Part shown: positions 7,773-16,697 of the stretch, in pieces
Position numbering within the stretch: position 1 is the first letter of the stretch
Layout: each line of letters starts with the position of its first letter
Assembly: GCF_013214815.1 (NCBI RefSeq)
Contig: NZ_JABSPU010000020.1
Coordinates: 1-38,770 of the forward strand
DNA length: 38,770 nucleotides
Direction of reading: 5' to 3'
DNA from: Gilvibacter sp.
Lineage (GTDB): Bacteria > Bacteroidota > Bacteroidia > Flavobacteriales > Flavobacteriaceae
Notes under the pieces: generated by a model
The model's database searches: none
The model's input: the letters and a program-made list of their open reading frames with translations, nothing else
What the model was told of the DNA's origin: nothing
Position numbers and translations under genes: made by a program

Positions 7773-9293
7773 CTATCCCTTTAGAAATTCAATCACAGCA
7801 CGGCGAATGTCCCCAGCTCTATCTGATGCTTGCGGCGTGTAAACCCCTAGCACTTCCGGGTGTTCAGCAGTTAAAAAAGGTATGTCATAACCCTTAAGCA
7901 AAAAGTCGCTCAAGGCTATGCTATAAACGCCTTCGGGGTCAATCTCAGAAGGACCGAGCATCCACTCCCCTCTGGCATTACGATCTATATTGAAGCGCTG
8001 CAGATAAGCGCCTTTGCCGCGTTTATCTAAACCGTAATTCAAGGTTTTGATCAATAATGCTCCGGTCATATCTACTTTTACGATATGCCCGCCGAAAGGG
8101 AGCACTCTAAAGATATCCTGACTACTTACATTGCCCGCAAGCTCATCATCTATTCGAATAGAACCTCCATTGACCAAGGCAGCTTGCGCAGGTTTGTCAA
8201 AAGCCACTGCCATGGCCTCCGTGATGATCCCACCCAAATTGGTTTGGATTCCACGACTGGCACTATCGGTACCGTCTAAAGGAGTCGTCGCCGTATAAAT
8301 GATCTCGTTAGGATCCGCGACCACTTCTTTGAGTTTAGTTTGTAAAATGGCATCCCATTTGTCCACCACGGCTTGCGTTACAGCCTGATTTGGCATAGAA
8401 TCATCTATTGGCACCAACTCAGAATCTATGATCAAGGCATCGGTAGCTTTGTTGTAGGTAAAGCGATGTACATAAACCGTTTTGGCATTAGCATCTGCTT
8501 TTACCACAGTAGCATTATTGGTAGGCACAGACATATTGTTGTGTTCATGCCCCCCCATGATTAAGCGTAAAGCAGGAAACTTATTGGCAACTTCTTTGTC
8601 TTGCTCCAAAGCTAAATGGGTTAATCCCAGTTGGATATCTGACTGCGGAATCAATTCCGCCAGATCACGCTCTAAGGTTGAAAATACAGGCTCATAAGAC
8701 ACAAAGTCTTTAGGATTAGAGTCGATACAAGAACTTGCAAACCCTATATTTAGTCTGGTCCCATCTGAATCTTTAATGGACCAGATGTAGTAAGGTTTTA
8801 GGGCGATATTACCAATGTTTCTGTTCTTGTTGAAATAGGTCTTCCGATCTTCATTGACCTCAAACACATTCCCAGAGGTCCAAGCAAATTCAGATTCATT
8901 AATGCGCGCCTGCAGGGCTTCTCGTCCAATATCGAACTCATGATTCCCAAAGGTAGCCAAGTCCAATCCCATGGCATTAAGGGTCTCTACCATTTGTTTA
9001 CCATAGATACGCTGACCGTCGATCTTTAATGTTCCGATCAAAGAAGGGTTTAACAAATCTCCCGCCATGACCAGAAAGGTATTCGGATTGATGGCAGATA
9101 AAGAGTCTTTTAAATGAGCTACTCGAGCCAATCCACCATATTTACCACCGCCCAAAGGAGCAATTTCATAAACGTCATTCATTTGAATGATCACAAACTC
9201 AATTTGACCATCATCCTTGGGAGTTTGTGTCTTTTTGGAACTGCTACAGCTCCAAGCCAGAATCACAATAAGAACTACACTGAAAAAACGCAT
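7773..9293 (-). CDS. 5'-nucleotidase / UshA-like metallophosphoesterase lipoprotein
   Basis: Expected to remove phosphate from nucleotides or related esters outside the cytoplasm, using two metal ions. The ATG at 9293 gives MRFFSVVLIVILAWSCSSSKK, a lipoprotein signal; upstream in-frame ATGs lie inside the preceding gene and would spoil it. The calcineurin-like domain (about 30-270) shows the metal-binding series QMNDVYE (Asp-Val-Tyr where UshA has Asp-x-His), GDLLNP, FGNHEFD, THLA and GGHEHN. The C-terminal nucleotidase domain (about 300-500) carries NGGSIR and RVLPFGG. About 507 residues, normal for the family. It starts one base after the HMG-CoA lyase stop, so it is last in a three-gene operon. 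The substrate is not known. Confidence 0.9.
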   Translation of the reverse strand: MRFFSVVLIVILAWSCSSSKKTQTPKDDGQIEFVIIQMNDVYEIAPLGGGKYGGLARVAHLKDSLSAINPNTFLVMAGDLLNPSLIGTLKIDGQRIYGKQMVETLNAMGLDLATFGNHEFDIGREALQARINESEFAWTSGNVFEVNEDRKTYFNKNRNIGNIALKPYYIWSIKDSDGTRLNIGFASSCIDSNPKDFVSYEPVFSTLERDLAELIPQSDIQLGLTHLALEQDKEVANKFPALRLIMGGHEHNNMSVPTNNATVVKADANAKTVYVHRFTYNKATDALIIDSELVPIDDSMPNQAVTQAVVDKWDAILQTKLKEVVADPNEIIYTATTPLDGTDSASRGIQTNLGGIITEAMAVAFDKPAQAALVNGGSIRIDDELAGNVSSQDIFRVLPFGGHIVKVDMTGALLIKTLNYGLDKRGKGAYLQRFNIDRNARGEWMLGPSEIDPEGVYSIALSDFLLKGYDIPFLTAEHPEVLGVYTPQASDRAGDIRRAVIEFLKG

Positions 9294-9294
9294 G

Positions 9295-10158
9295 CTAGTG
9301 GTATTTATGGAAGATTTTAGAAGCTTCATTGAATGCACTTTCAAAGCTCATGGTGCTGATATTGGTATCGGCTTTAACCGTTGTAAAGTAAGATACCAAA
9401 CGTTCTGTGGGCATATTGCCCGTCAATTCATCTTTGGCCATAGGACAACCACCAAACCCTTGAATAGCGCCGTCAAATCGGTGACAGCCAGCTTTAAAGG
9501 CAGCATCTACTTTTTCATGCCAACTGGTGGGTGTAGTGTGTAAATGTGCGCCGAATTCGATCTGCGGATAACGTGGAATCAAATTGGCAAAAAGGTAGTC
9601 GATCACTTCTGGAGTTGAAGAACCAATGGTGTCTGACAGCGAAAGAATTTGAACTCCCATAGCCGCCAAGCGTTCGGTCCACTGACCTACTATATCTACG
9701 TTCCAAGGATCTCCGTAAGGATTCCCAAACCCCATGGAGAGGTATGCCACAACTTCTTTATTCTTGGAATCAGCGATATTGAGGATCTCTTGCAAGGTCT
9801 CTACCGATTGCGCAATGGTCTTATGAGTATTCCGCATTTGGAAGTTCTCTGAGATTGAAAAAGGGAAACCCAAATAATCGATCTGCTCAAACTGCACCGC
9901 ATCCTGAGCTCCACGAACATTGGCCACAATGGCCAAAAGTTTAGATTCTGTACTACTCAAGTCAATTGCATTGAGTACTTCTGCAGTGTCTTTCATCTGC
10001 GGAATGGCCTTAGGCGAGACAAAACTACCTACATCTATAGTATCAAATCCACAGCGCAATAAAGCCTGAATGTACTGTACCTTGGCTGGAGTTGGAATCC
10101 AATCTTTAATGCCTTGCATGGCATCTCTAGGGCACTCAATAAGCTTTACTTTTTGCAT
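9295..10158 (-). CDS. Hydroxymethylglutaryl-CoA lyase
   Basis: Cleaves HMG-CoA to acetyl-CoA and acetoacetate, the last step of leucine breakdown, in the cytosol. The 287-residue protein is a single DRE-TIM barrel. Its N-terminal motif ECPRDAMQG carries the conserved Arg-Asp; FGAHLHTT provides metal-binding histidines; and GFGGCPMAKDELTGNMPTE is the catalytic-cysteine loop and glycine-rich cover of this family. The ATG at 10158 is chosen over a TTG at 10173 because it matches the family start (MQKVKLIECPRD). It lies 24 bases after the LysE-type gene and one base before the nucleotidase gene. Leucine dehydrogenase elsewhere in the window (16698-17792) serves the same pathway. Confidence 0.92.
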   Translation of the reverse strand: MQKVKLIECPRDAMQGIKDWIPTPAKVQYIQALLRCGFDTIDVGSFVSPKAIPQMKDTAEVLNAIDLSSTESKLLAIVANVRGAQDAVQFEQIDYLGFPFSISENFQMRNTHKTIAQSVETLQEILNIADSKNKEVVAYLSMGFGNPYGDPWNVDIVGQWTERLAAMGVQILSLSDTIGSSTPEVIDYLFANLIPRYPQIEFGAHLHTTPTSWHEKVDAAFKAGCHRFDGAIQGFGGCPMAKDELTGNMPTERLVSYFTTVKADTNISTMSFESAFNEASKIFHKYH

Positions 10159-10182
10159 CACCCAAATATACAACTCCCAGCC

Positions 10183-10839
10183 TTATTCGGGGAGTAAAAT
10201 ATACACGGCTATTCCCACAAATACGATTATTTGCAACCACTTGAAGAAGAGTCCACTATTGGGCTTGCTCATGGCATAGCGGTTCAGTTGCCCAGCAAAT
10301 AAGGCAATACTGCTAAAGATGATAAAAGACAGCAGCATAAAGGTTCCGCCCAAAATGTAGAATTGCTTTACCAAATCTGCATCTGGATTCCAAAGAAAAC
10401 TCGGAAAGAAGGCTAGAAAAAACAAAATGACTTTGGGATTGAGCAAATTCATGACCACACCTTGCCAGTAAAGCGCAGTCAAACTCTTTTTAGGAACACC
10501 AGAATCAGTGACTATATCTCCTTTGGCGCCGTATACCTTATAGGCTAAAAAAAGTAGATAGGCCGCACCGAAGATCTTAATACCCCAAAATACAGTTGGA
10601 GAAGCAGTAATTAACGCTGACACTCCAAAGGCCAAAAGCGTAGTGTGCACAATACAACCAGAGATCAGACCTGCTGTAGTAGCTATCCCATAACGACTTC
10701 CATGGGCCATGGCTTGTGAAAGCACGTATATATTATCTGGTCCTGGTGAAAACGCCAAACCTGCAGTAGCAATGGCAAATAAGTAGAGGTTTTCTAACAC
10801 GGGAATAAAAATAATCCAATTTGTGTAATGCGACGACAT
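10183..10839 (-). CDS. LysE/RhtB-family amino acid exporter
   Basis: Inner-membrane exporter family for amino acids and related metabolites. The family signature AFSPGPDNIYVLSQAM near the N-terminus, about six hydrophobic helices and a length of 218 residues fit well. The ATG at 10839 gives a 13-residue extension; a GTG at 10800 (VLENLYLFAI) would match the family's usual start better and is a real alternative. It is the first gene of the LysE / HMG-CoA lyase / 5'-nucleotidase operon and is divergent from the spondin-domain gene, with only 31 bases between the annotated starts. The substrate cannot be predicted. Confidence 0.9.
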   Translation of the reverse strand: MSSHYTNWIIFIPVLENLYLFAIATAGLAFSPGPDNIYVLSQAMAHGSRYGIATTAGLISGCIVHTTLLAFGVSALITASPTVFWGIKIFGAAYLLFLAYKVYGAKGDIVTDSGVPKKSLTALYWQGVVMNLLNPKVILFFLAFFPSFLWNPDADLVKQFYILGGTFMLLSFIIFSSIALFAGQLNRYAMSKPNSGLFFKWLQIIVFVGIAVYILLPE

Positions 10840-10870
10840 AAATTCCGACTACAGGGGAAAAACATCAGCT

Positions 10871-11782
10871 ATGCAAAAAATTACACTATCGCTTTTACTA
10901 CTTATCGCACCGCTTTTGGGCCTGGCGCAATCCACGGCGCAATACAGCGTGACCTTTGAAAGCACTTGGTCTCAAGCCACGCATCCGCATTCTAGCGGGA
11001 GCCTGCCGTCTACGGCGCATTGGTCGCGTTTGGTAGGAGCTACGCACAACGAGAATGTCACCTTTTTTGAGGTAGGCGGATTAGCCACTCCCGGAATTGA
11101 AGACGTCGCCGAATTGGGCAATAACACCTTGTTCTTTGGAGAAGTTGCAGACGCCATTGCAGACAATTATGCCAATCAAGAAATTAACGGACCAGCGTTA
11201 GCCACGGCCGCTGGAACTGTGTCTATTGATCTTATTGAAACGACTTCAGATTTCCCGCTACTGACCCTAGTATCTATGGTGGCTCCCTCTCCAGATTGGA
11301 TGATCGGAGTGAACAGCTTGTCGCTTTTAGATTCAGAAGGTGCTTGGATTGAAGAGATCACTATAGTGCTTTATCCATACGACGCGGGAACCGACAACGG
11401 CCCGGATTATACGTCTCCCAATATGGATACCGATCCGCAGCAACCCATCAGCAATATTCAAGGTGTAGTTCCTTTCTCCTCGGAGCCTTTAGGAACCTTG
11501 ACCATTTCTTTGAAAGGAATTTTATCTGTTCAGGACAACAGCCTGCAAAGCATCAGCATGAGTCCAAATCCTGCTACGGATCAATTGAATTTGCAAGTAC
11601 CCAATGCCGATGTAGAAACCGTTTCGGTTTATTCTGCTCTTGGTCAGTTGGTTTACCAACAAAACATGAACGGAAGCACGGCCTTAACTATGGACGTGAG
11701 TAATTTTAAAAGCGGCGTTTACCTGGTCAATATGTTGACCACTGATGGACAAACCGTGGTTAGAAAGCTTGTTAAGCGTTAA
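10871..11782 (+). CDS. Secreted spondin-domain protein with T9SS type A sorting signal
   Basis: A 303-residue secreted protein. It has a signal peptide (cleavage near LGLAQ), then a domain of about 195 residues that reads as a spondin N-terminal domain: [13 protein letters not shown], a histidine-tryptophan-serine stretch, [35 protein letters not shown] and PYDAGTDNG. The last 75 residues are a type IX secretion type A sorting domain ([43 protein letters not shown]). It should be exported across the outer membrane and attached to the surface or released. Spondin domains bind metal and are otherwise known from animal matrix proteins. Its end overlaps the convergent pyrD by 11 bases. Its binding partner is unknown. 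Confidence 0.88.
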   Translation: MQKITLSLLLLIAPLLGLAQSTAQYSVTFESTWSQATHPHSSGSLPSTAHWSRLVGATHNENVTFFEVGGLATPGIEDVAELGNNTLFFGEVADAIADNYANQEINGPALATAAGTVSIDLIETTSDFPLLTLVSMVAPSPDWMIGVNSLSLLDSEGAWIEEITIVLYPYDAGTDNGPDYTSPNMDTDPQQPISNIQGVVPFSSEPLGTLTISLKGILSVQDNSLQSISMSPNPATDQLNLQVPNADVETVSVYSALGQLVYQQNMNGSTALTMDVSNFKSGVYLVNMLTTDGQTVVRKLVKR

Positions 11783-12800
11783 GTAAGGATTTATGGATGG
11801 CCTTTACCAGGGCCGGACCCTCATAGATGAAGCCGGTGTAAAGTTGTACCAAACTTGCTCCGGCTTCTATTTTTTCCAAAGCGTCTTCTGCGGAGTGAAT
11901 CCCTCCCACTCCAATAATTGGAATAGAACCCTCACTTTTTTGGTGCAAGAAGCGAATCACTTCTGTACTTCGACTGGTCAAAGGTTTACCACTTAAGCCT
12001 CCGTTTCCGATAGCCTTCACTTTCTCTGCCGATGTGGTCAAAGGTTCGCGTGCAATAGTAGTGTTGGTAGCAATGATACCATCAGTATTAGAATCACGAA
12101 CAATATCAATGATATCTAAAAGCTGATCTTCATTGAGATCTGGAGCAATTTTAAGCAGAATAGGTTTTGGGTTGGATTTCGCCTGATTCTTGACTTGCAA
12201 AGTTTTTAATAGCTCTGTGAGCGGCTCCTTTTCCTGTAATGCTCTCAAATTTGGCGTATTGGGAGAACTCACATTGACCACAAAATAGTCGACATGGTCA
12301 AAAAGCGCTTCAAAACATTTGATATAATCTGAGGTAGCCTCCTCATTAGGAGTGACTTTGTTCTTACCGATATTCCCTCCAATGATGATCTGCGTCTTGC
12401 GGTTCTTTAAACGGCCTATAGCTGCCTCTACCCCTTGGTTGTTAAAACCCATTCTATTGATAATGGCCTTGTCTTTCTTTAAACGAAACAAACGCTTCTT
12501 GGGATTGCCGTCTTGCGGCTTGGGAGTTATGGTGCCAATTTCTACAAAACCAAATCCGAAGTTACTCAGCTCATTATACAGCTTGGCATCTTTATCAAAA
12601 CCTGCGGCCAATCCCACAGGATTGTCAAAGGTGAGTCCGAATACCTCTCTTTTAAGTTTGGGATCCTTTTTAGCATAAATGGATCTAAAGAGCGGACCCA
12701 ATCCAATTTTATGCATCAAACGAATAAGTCCAAAGGTAAAGTGATGTACCTGTTCCGGATCGAAACAAAAAAGCAGTGGTCTTAGCAGGAATTTATACAC
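11772..12800 (-). CDS. pyrD: Dihydroorotate dehydrogenase, quinone-dependent (class 2)
   Basis: Oxidises dihydroorotate to orotate at the inner membrane, passing electrons to menaquinone, in pyrimidine synthesis. A GTG at 12800 ([21 protein letters not shown]) gives 342 residues, the normal class 2 length, and places the start about 15 bases after a good -7 box; another GTG at 12878 would lie upstream of that promoter. N-terminal membrane-associating helices precede an FMN barrel with [22 protein letters not shown], the catalytic serine loop [12 protein letters not shown], and the C-terminal phosphate site GVGGIHS. The 3' end overlaps the convergent spondin-domain gene by 11 bases. Confidence 0.95.
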   Translation of the reverse strand: MYKFLLRPLLFCFDPEQVHHFTFGLIRLMHKIGLGPLFRSIYAKKDPKLKREVFGLTFDNPVGLAAGFDKDAKLYNELSNFGFGFVEIGTITPKPQDGNPKKRLFRLKKDKAIINRMGFNNQGVEAAIGRLKNRKTQIIIGGNIGKNKVTPNEEATSDYIKCFEALFDHVDYFVVNVSSPNTPNLRALQEKEPLTELLKTLQVKNQAKSNPKPILLKIAPDLNEDQLLDIIDIVRDSNTDGIIATNTTIAREPLTTSAEKVKAIGNGGLSGKPLTSRSTEVIRFLHQKSEGSIPIIGVGGIHSAEDALEKIEAGASLVQLYTGFIYEGPALVKAIHKSLLNA

Positions 12801-12815
12801 GAGAGAATGTTTGCA

Positions 12816-12846
12816 CAAAAATACATTTTCTTCTCCTTTTGCCACA
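12816..12846 (-). promoter_or_regulatory. pyrD promoter
   Basis: On the minus strand: TGTG (12846-12843), 19-base spacer, TATTTTTG (12823-12816). It differs from TTTG-N19-TAnnTTTG by one base in the -33 element. It ends 15 bases before the GTG at 12800 and supports that start. Confidence 0.55.
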
Positions 12847-12869
12847 GTGGATTTGTCAACAAATTTCCA

Positions 12870-12901
12870 CTTGTTCACCTGCCTGCATATCGCTATTTTT
12901 G
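12870..12901 (+). promoter_or_regulatory. pepT promoter
   Basis: CTTG (12870-12873), 20-base spacer, TATTTTTG (12894-12901), 19 bases before the pepT ATG. Fits the Bacteroidota promoter consensus; divergent from the pyrD promoter 23 bases away. Confidence 0.55.
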
Positions 12902-12920
12902 AGAAAGAAAATTACAATCC

Positions 12921-14156
12921 ATGATAGACAGAAAACACCTCATTGATCGCTTTGTAAGCTATGTGACTACAGATACTGAATCTGACGCTTCCAGCCCAAC
13001 TACTCCCAGTACTGAAAAGCAGTGGGATTTAGCCAATAGACTCTTTGAGGAACTCAAAGCCATTGGCATGAGTGAGGTGACCATTGATGACAAAGCCTAT
13101 GTGATGGCTACTTTGCCGTCTAATGTGGAGCACGATCTGCCTACCATTGGATTTGTGAGCCATTTTGATACTTCGCCAGATTTTACGGGAGCCAACGTAA
13201 AGCCCCAAATCCATAAGAATTACGATGGCGGAGATATTGTCTTAAATGCAGAGAAAGACATTGTACTTTCACCAAGTTATTTTGAAGACCTTTTGCTCTA
13301 CAAAGGTCAAACCTTGATCACCACAGACGGTACTACCCTTTTAGGTGCCGATGACAAAGCCGGGATCACAGAGATCGTATCGGCCATGGAATACTTGATC
13401 AACCATCCGGAGATTCCACACGGACGCATTCGGGTTTGTTTTACTCCGGATGAAGAGATCGGTCGCGGAGCCCATCACTTTGATGTGGAAAAATTCGGAG
13501 CAGATTGGGCCTACACCATGGACGGTTCTCAAATTGGAGAATTGGAATACGAGAATTTCAATGCCGCTGGGGCTGAAGTGACCATCAAAGGAAAGATCGT
13601 TCACCCGGGTTATGCCAAAGGCAAGATGATAAACTCCATGTATATCGCATCAGAATTCATCAATGCGCTCCCAGCAAATGAAACTCCGGAGACCACAGAA
13701 GGCCGTGAAGGATTCTATCACCTTTACGATCAACAAGGTGGCGTAGATCAAACCCAACTCAAATACATCATTCGAGATCACGACCGTGAAAAATTTGAAG
13801 CTCGTAAAGCAACCGTTTTAGAAATTGCTCGTCTATTGAATGAAAAGCATGGAGCAGATACTGTTACGGTGGTGCTTAATGATCAGTATTTCAATATGCG
13901 GGAAAAAATTGAGCCCGTGATGCATATTGTGGAACTGGCTAAAGCTGCAATGCAAGAAGCTGGAATTACTCCAATCATCAAGCCGATCCGCGGTGGTACA
14001 GACGGATCTCAATTGAGTTTTATGGGGCTGCCTTGTCCAAATATTTTTGCAGGGGGTCACAATTTTCACGGGCGCTACGAATACGTACCTGTGGAAAGCA
14101 TGGAAAAAGCCATTGAAGTCATTGTCAACATTGCTCGCAGGCTGGCCACCAAGTAA
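12921..14156 (+). CDS. pepT: Peptidase T (tripeptide aminopeptidase)
   Basis: A cytosolic zinc aminopeptidase (M20 family) that removes the N-terminal residue from tripeptides. The 411-residue length is standard. It shows [14 protein letters not shown] (first zinc ligand and catalytic Asp), [12 protein letters not shown] (bridging Asp), [10 protein letters not shown] (catalytic Glu pair), [16 protein letters not shown], the dimerisation insert, and the late histidine in [15 protein letters not shown]. The start [21 protein letters not shown] matches the family, and a promoter lies 19 bases upstream. The next gene, a broken outer-membrane protein, begins 21 bases after the stop. Confidence 0.97.
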   Translation: MIDRKHLIDRFVSYVTTDTESDASSPTTPSTEKQWDLANRLFEELKAIGMSEVTIDDKAYVMATLPSNVEHDLPTIGFVSHFDTSPDFTGANVKPQIHKNYDGGDIVLNAEKDIVLSPSYFEDLLLYKGQTLITTDGTTLLGADDKAGITEIVSAMEYLINHPEIPHGRIRVCFTPDEEIGRGAHHFDVEKFGADWAYTMDGSQIGELEYENFNAAGAEVTIKGKIVHPGYAKGKMINSMYIASEFINALPANETPETTEGREGFYHLYDQQGGVDQTQLKYIIRDHDREKFEARKATVLEIARLLNEKHGADTVTVVLNDQYFNMREKIEPVMHIVELAKAAMQEAGITPIIKPIRGGTDGSQLSFMGLPCPNIFAGGHNFHGRYEYVPVESMEKAIEVIVNIARRLATK

Positions 14157-14177
14157 TTAATAACAACACATTACGCT

Positions 14178-14750
14178 ATGAAAAAGAAAATGCTAACAGC
14201 CCTTTTGGGCCTGTTTACTGCTGCCCTATGAGCACAAGATGATCAATCAGAACCACCAAAACCCATTGACGAAAGAAAACACGAACTGCGACTGGATGCG
14301 CTAGAAGCCCTAGCCATTCCCAATATTGAGATAAACTACGAATACGTTTTAAGTCGGTACTCCGGTGTCGGCGCCGCGGTTAGTTTTAGTTTGGATAATG
14401 AATTCGATGAGTATCAAGCCTGGGCATTGACGCCTTTCTACCGACAGTACTTTTTCAATAAGAAAGATTTTGGCGCTCGTGGCTTTTTTGTAGAAGGAAT
14501 GCTTAAGATCGCTGGAGGAAGCGAAGAGATCTTCGATTATTTAGTCACCATTGATGGACCGACAACAGAAATTGTAACCCGCGAGAATTGGTTTAACGCA
14601 GGTAGTGGTGTAGCCATTGGACAGAAATGGGTAAGCAACAACGGGTTTGTCTTTGAACTCAGCTTAGGAGGAGGTCGTTATTTAATTGATGATCAGGACG
14701 GTCCAGGAGGATTCTTTAGAGGCGGACTCTTGGTTGGTTACCGATTCTAA
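14178..14750 (+). pseudogene. Small outer-membrane beta-barrel protein with in-frame stop
   Basis: From the ATG at 14178 the frame encodes a signal peptide (MKKKMLTALLGLFTAAL), hits a TGA at 14229-14231, and then continues open as AQDDQSEPPKPIDERKHELR to a stop at 14750. Without the TGA it would be a normal 190-residue exported protein, cleaved before AQ or Q like others here. The rest alternates hydrophobic strands and ends in YRF, typical of a beta-barrel. A single base change (TGG or TCA to TGA) explains the break. The only start after the stop that fits the frame well is an internal TTG at 14391, which lacks a signal peptide. It is either a recent pseudogene or a sequence error. A strong terminator follows. 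The exact family was not recognised. Confidence 0.75.
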
Positions 14751-14782
14751 TTGATTTATGGTTGCAATGAATTTGCACCAAT

Positions 14783-14812
14783 AAAAAAGCCGCTCGATTG
14801 AGCGGCTTTTTT
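14783..14812. terminator. Bidirectional intrinsic terminator
   Basis: AAAAAAGCCGCTC-GATT-GAGCGGCTTTTTT is a perfect 13-bp inverted repeat with a four-base loop and T-runs on both strands. It lies between the convergent ends of the beta-barrel gene (plus) and yajC (minus) and should serve both. Confidence 0.92.
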
Positions 14813-14829
14813 AATTGCCCGAAAGCAAC

Positions 14830-15114
14830 TTATTTTTTCGCAGGTTCGTTCAAGCGTTTGCTTTTTTCCATTGAAATGGCTGCGCGATCAAATTTGATCT
14901 TACCAGCTCCTGTCTCAATAATGCAAGTACCGTCATCGTTTAGATCCAATACCTTGCCATGCATGCCGCTAATGGTAACCACGCGATCTCCCTTTTTTAA
15001 TTCTTCAATGAACTTGCGTTCTTGCTTTTGCTTCTTGCGCTGTGGAGCTATCAAAAACAGATAGAATACAGCAAAGAGCAGTAATAAGGGAACAAACTGT
15101 TGAATACCTTCCAT
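14830..15114 (-). CDS. yajC: Preprotein translocase subunit YajC
   Basis: Small inner-membrane protein that associates with SecDF and the Sec translocon. The 94 residues show one N-terminal membrane helix (FVPLLLLFAVFYLFLIAPQ), then the family motif RKKQKQERKFIEELKKGDRV and a small cytosolic beta domain (VVTISGMHGKVLDL). It lies three bases after the DUF1573 gene and is last in the nusB / DUF1573 / yajC operon, closed by the terminator at 14783-14812. Length and motifs are typical. Confidence 0.95.
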   Translation of the reverse strand: MEGIQQFVPLLLLFAVFYLFLIAPQRKKQKQERKFIEELKKGDRVVTISGMHGKVLDLNDDGTCIIETGAGKIKFDRAAISMEKSKRLNEPAKK

Positions 15115-15117
15115 GAA

Positions 15118-15624
15118 TTACTTTCCTGAAGGATTAGCTTGGATTGGAGATCCACCTGCAGCTCCAGCCTTAGGAGTTACAAAAGCTTTGATCTTGATAG
15201 TTTCTTTACCATTACGTGTGTTTGCAGTAATAGTCACTGTCTTGCTAACTTGGTTCTGTCCAGATCCGTTAAATTTAACAAGCATTTCTCCTTCTCCACC
15301 TGGAGGGATAGACTCACGTGACCAAGTAGGTACTGTACATCCACAGCTTGATTTAGCATCTACTACTACCAATGGAGCGTTTCCAGTGTTAGTAAATTTG
15401 AACAAGTGCTCTACGTTTGTTCCTTGATCAATTGTTCCAAAGTCATGCTCTACAGCTTCAAACTGCATTACCGGGAACTTAGCCTCATCTCCACTTGTGC
15501 TTGTAGCAGCTCCTGCATTAGCAGATACATCAGTGGTTCCGTCTACTTTGTCAGCAGCGTTTTCCTTACAAGAAGTAAAGGAAAAAGCAACAAAGGCTGC
15601 CAATATTAATGCTGATTTTCTCAT
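15118..15624 (-). CDS. DUF1573 lipoprotein
   Basis: A 168-residue lipoprotein. The ATG at 15624 gives MRKSALILAAFVAFSFTSCKE, a clear signal with lipobox cysteine; upstream in-frame starts would extend it without reason. The single beta-sandwich domain (about 60-165) has the DUF1573 pattern: FEAVEHDFGTIDQGTNVEHLF, FTNTGNAPLVVVDAKSSCGC, TVPTWSRESIPPGGEGEM and a KFNGSGQNQVSKTVTI strand. The fold resembles immunoglobulin-like ASPM-SPD-2-Hydin domains. The role is unknown; it lies between nusB and yajC, co-transcribed with a Sec component. Confidence 0.9.
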   Translation of the reverse strand: MRKSALILAAFVAFSFTSCKENAADKVDGTTDVSANAGAATSTSGDEAKFPVMQFEAVEHDFGTIDQGTNVEHLFKFTNTGNAPLVVVDAKSSCGCTVPTWSRESIPPGGEGEMLVKFNGSGQNQVSKTVTITANTRNGKETIKIKAFVTPKAGAAGGSPIQANPSGK

Positions 15625-15676
15625 CTTTTTAGGTTTAATTTTTTTAAGAGTGGCTAAAATAACCAAATTTTCAATT

Positions 15677-16621
15677 CTATCTAAGCCCGCGTCCTATTTT
15701 GTTCAGGCTGTCATTGTCGCGGTATTGCTGAACTAGTTTGTCCAAAATACCGTTGATAAAAATACTGCTTTTAGGAGTAGAATACTCCTTGGCGATTTCT
15801 AAATATTCGTTAATTGTCACTTTAACAGGAATGCTCGGAAAGTGTAAAAACTCCGCGATTCCCATTTTGATCATAATCATGTCTAAGTCAGCAATTCTGT
15901 CTTTATCCCAATTAGGGGTCTTTCCAATGATGTCTTTGGTGTATTTTTCGTCGTGAAGAACCACTTTTCTAAATAGGTCGACACCAAAATCCAGATCTTC
16001 CTTGTTCTTAAAAGCTGGAGGCATAAGTTTGCCGTCTGAGGGGTTAGGCCCCATTTGATTCAGCAACTTGACAATACCAGTATTCACAACGGGGTAGTCA
16101 TCCAACCAAGTCAAACGCTTGTCTTCAAAATAGTCGTAGAGTTTGTCGTTTGGAGCAATGATCTGCTTGTAAAGTTGAATCACAAAGTCCTTATCGGCTT
16201 TGAAGTCAGACTCAGGCCCATTCATATACTGCTCAAAGATCTCTGAGACCATTACTTCTTTATGCAACAGACTGATGTACTCGTCATCTAATTGCCAGAA
16301 ATCCAGTTTGCGCTCTGAGATCAGGTTATTCAAAGTGACATTCTCCTTGAGAAGCAGAAGTACCTTATTGTCAATAAATCGGGTGTTGGGATTGAGATCT
16401 TCCTGAGTTACGAGGTGTTTCTTTTTGCGTTTTTCCAGTTGAACCTCCGCATAATCACGCAAGTTTACCAACAGACCTAACATTACTAAATGCAAGTCAC
16501 GCATTTGTTCCATACTGTAGACCAGGAATTTTTCACTCTTTTTGAGCTCATCAAGTTCTGCCTTATCAAAGGCATAGATGGTCTGCAATACTTTAATACG
16601 TATATGTCTTCGGGTCAACAT
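15677..16621 (-). CDS. nusB: Transcription antitermination factor NusB, long form
   Basis: Binds BoxA RNA with NusE (S10) in the rRNA antitermination complex. The ATG at 16621 gives MLTRRHIRIKVLQTIYAF, the NusB family start; upstream starts are rejected. The protein is 314 residues, about twice E. coli NusB. The typical NusB C-terminal half (about 190-300) has NWDKDRIADLDMIMIKMGIAEFLHFPSIP and VTINEYLEIAKEYSTPKSSIFINGILDKL; the first helix is at the N-terminus, so roughly 150 lysine-rich residues are inserted between. I understand this to be a known feature of NusB in Bacteroidota. It is the first gene of nusB / DUF1573 / yajC. Confidence 0.93.
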   Translation of the reverse strand: MLTRRHIRIKVLQTIYAFDKAELDELKKSEKFLVYSMEQMRDLHLVMLGLLVNLRDYAEVQLEKRKKKHLVTQEDLNPNTRFIDNKVLLLLKENVTLNNLISERKLDFWQLDDEYISLLHKEVMVSEIFEQYMNGPESDFKADKDFVIQLYKQIIAPNDKLYDYFEDKRLTWLDDYPVVNTGIVKLLNQMGPNPSDGKLMPPAFKNKEDLDFGVDLFRKVVLHDEKYTKDIIGKTPNWDKDRIADLDMIMIKMGIAEFLHFPSIPVKVTINEYLEIAKEYSTPKSSIFINGILDKLVQQYRDNDSLNKIGRGLR

Positions 16622-16660
16622 GGATAAGAACTTTACACAGGAATACTTCTTTGTACCCTG

Positions 16661-16668
16661 CAAATGTA
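16661..16668 (-). promoter_or_regulatory. Putative nusB promoter -7 element
   Basis: TACATTTG on the minus strand, 39 bases before the nusB ATG, in the gap between leucine dehydrogenase and nusB. No clear -33 element is seen. Confidence 0.35.
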
Positions 16669-16697
16669 ATTAAAAAACGTCTTGTATTTTCTGCGGA

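Noticed and set aside
12352-12785. Two plus-strand frames opposite pyrD
   Set aside because: Both are antisense shadows of a conserved enzyme.
14229-14231. TGA as a selenocysteine or recoded codon
   Set aside because: It is at a signal peptide end with no reason for selenocysteine and no visible SECIS-like element; mutation or error is simpler.
4640-14231. Both gene breaks contain CTATGA, suggesting a common recoding signal
   Set aside because: One break is a frame change and the other a nonsense codon, and the six-base match can arise by chance.
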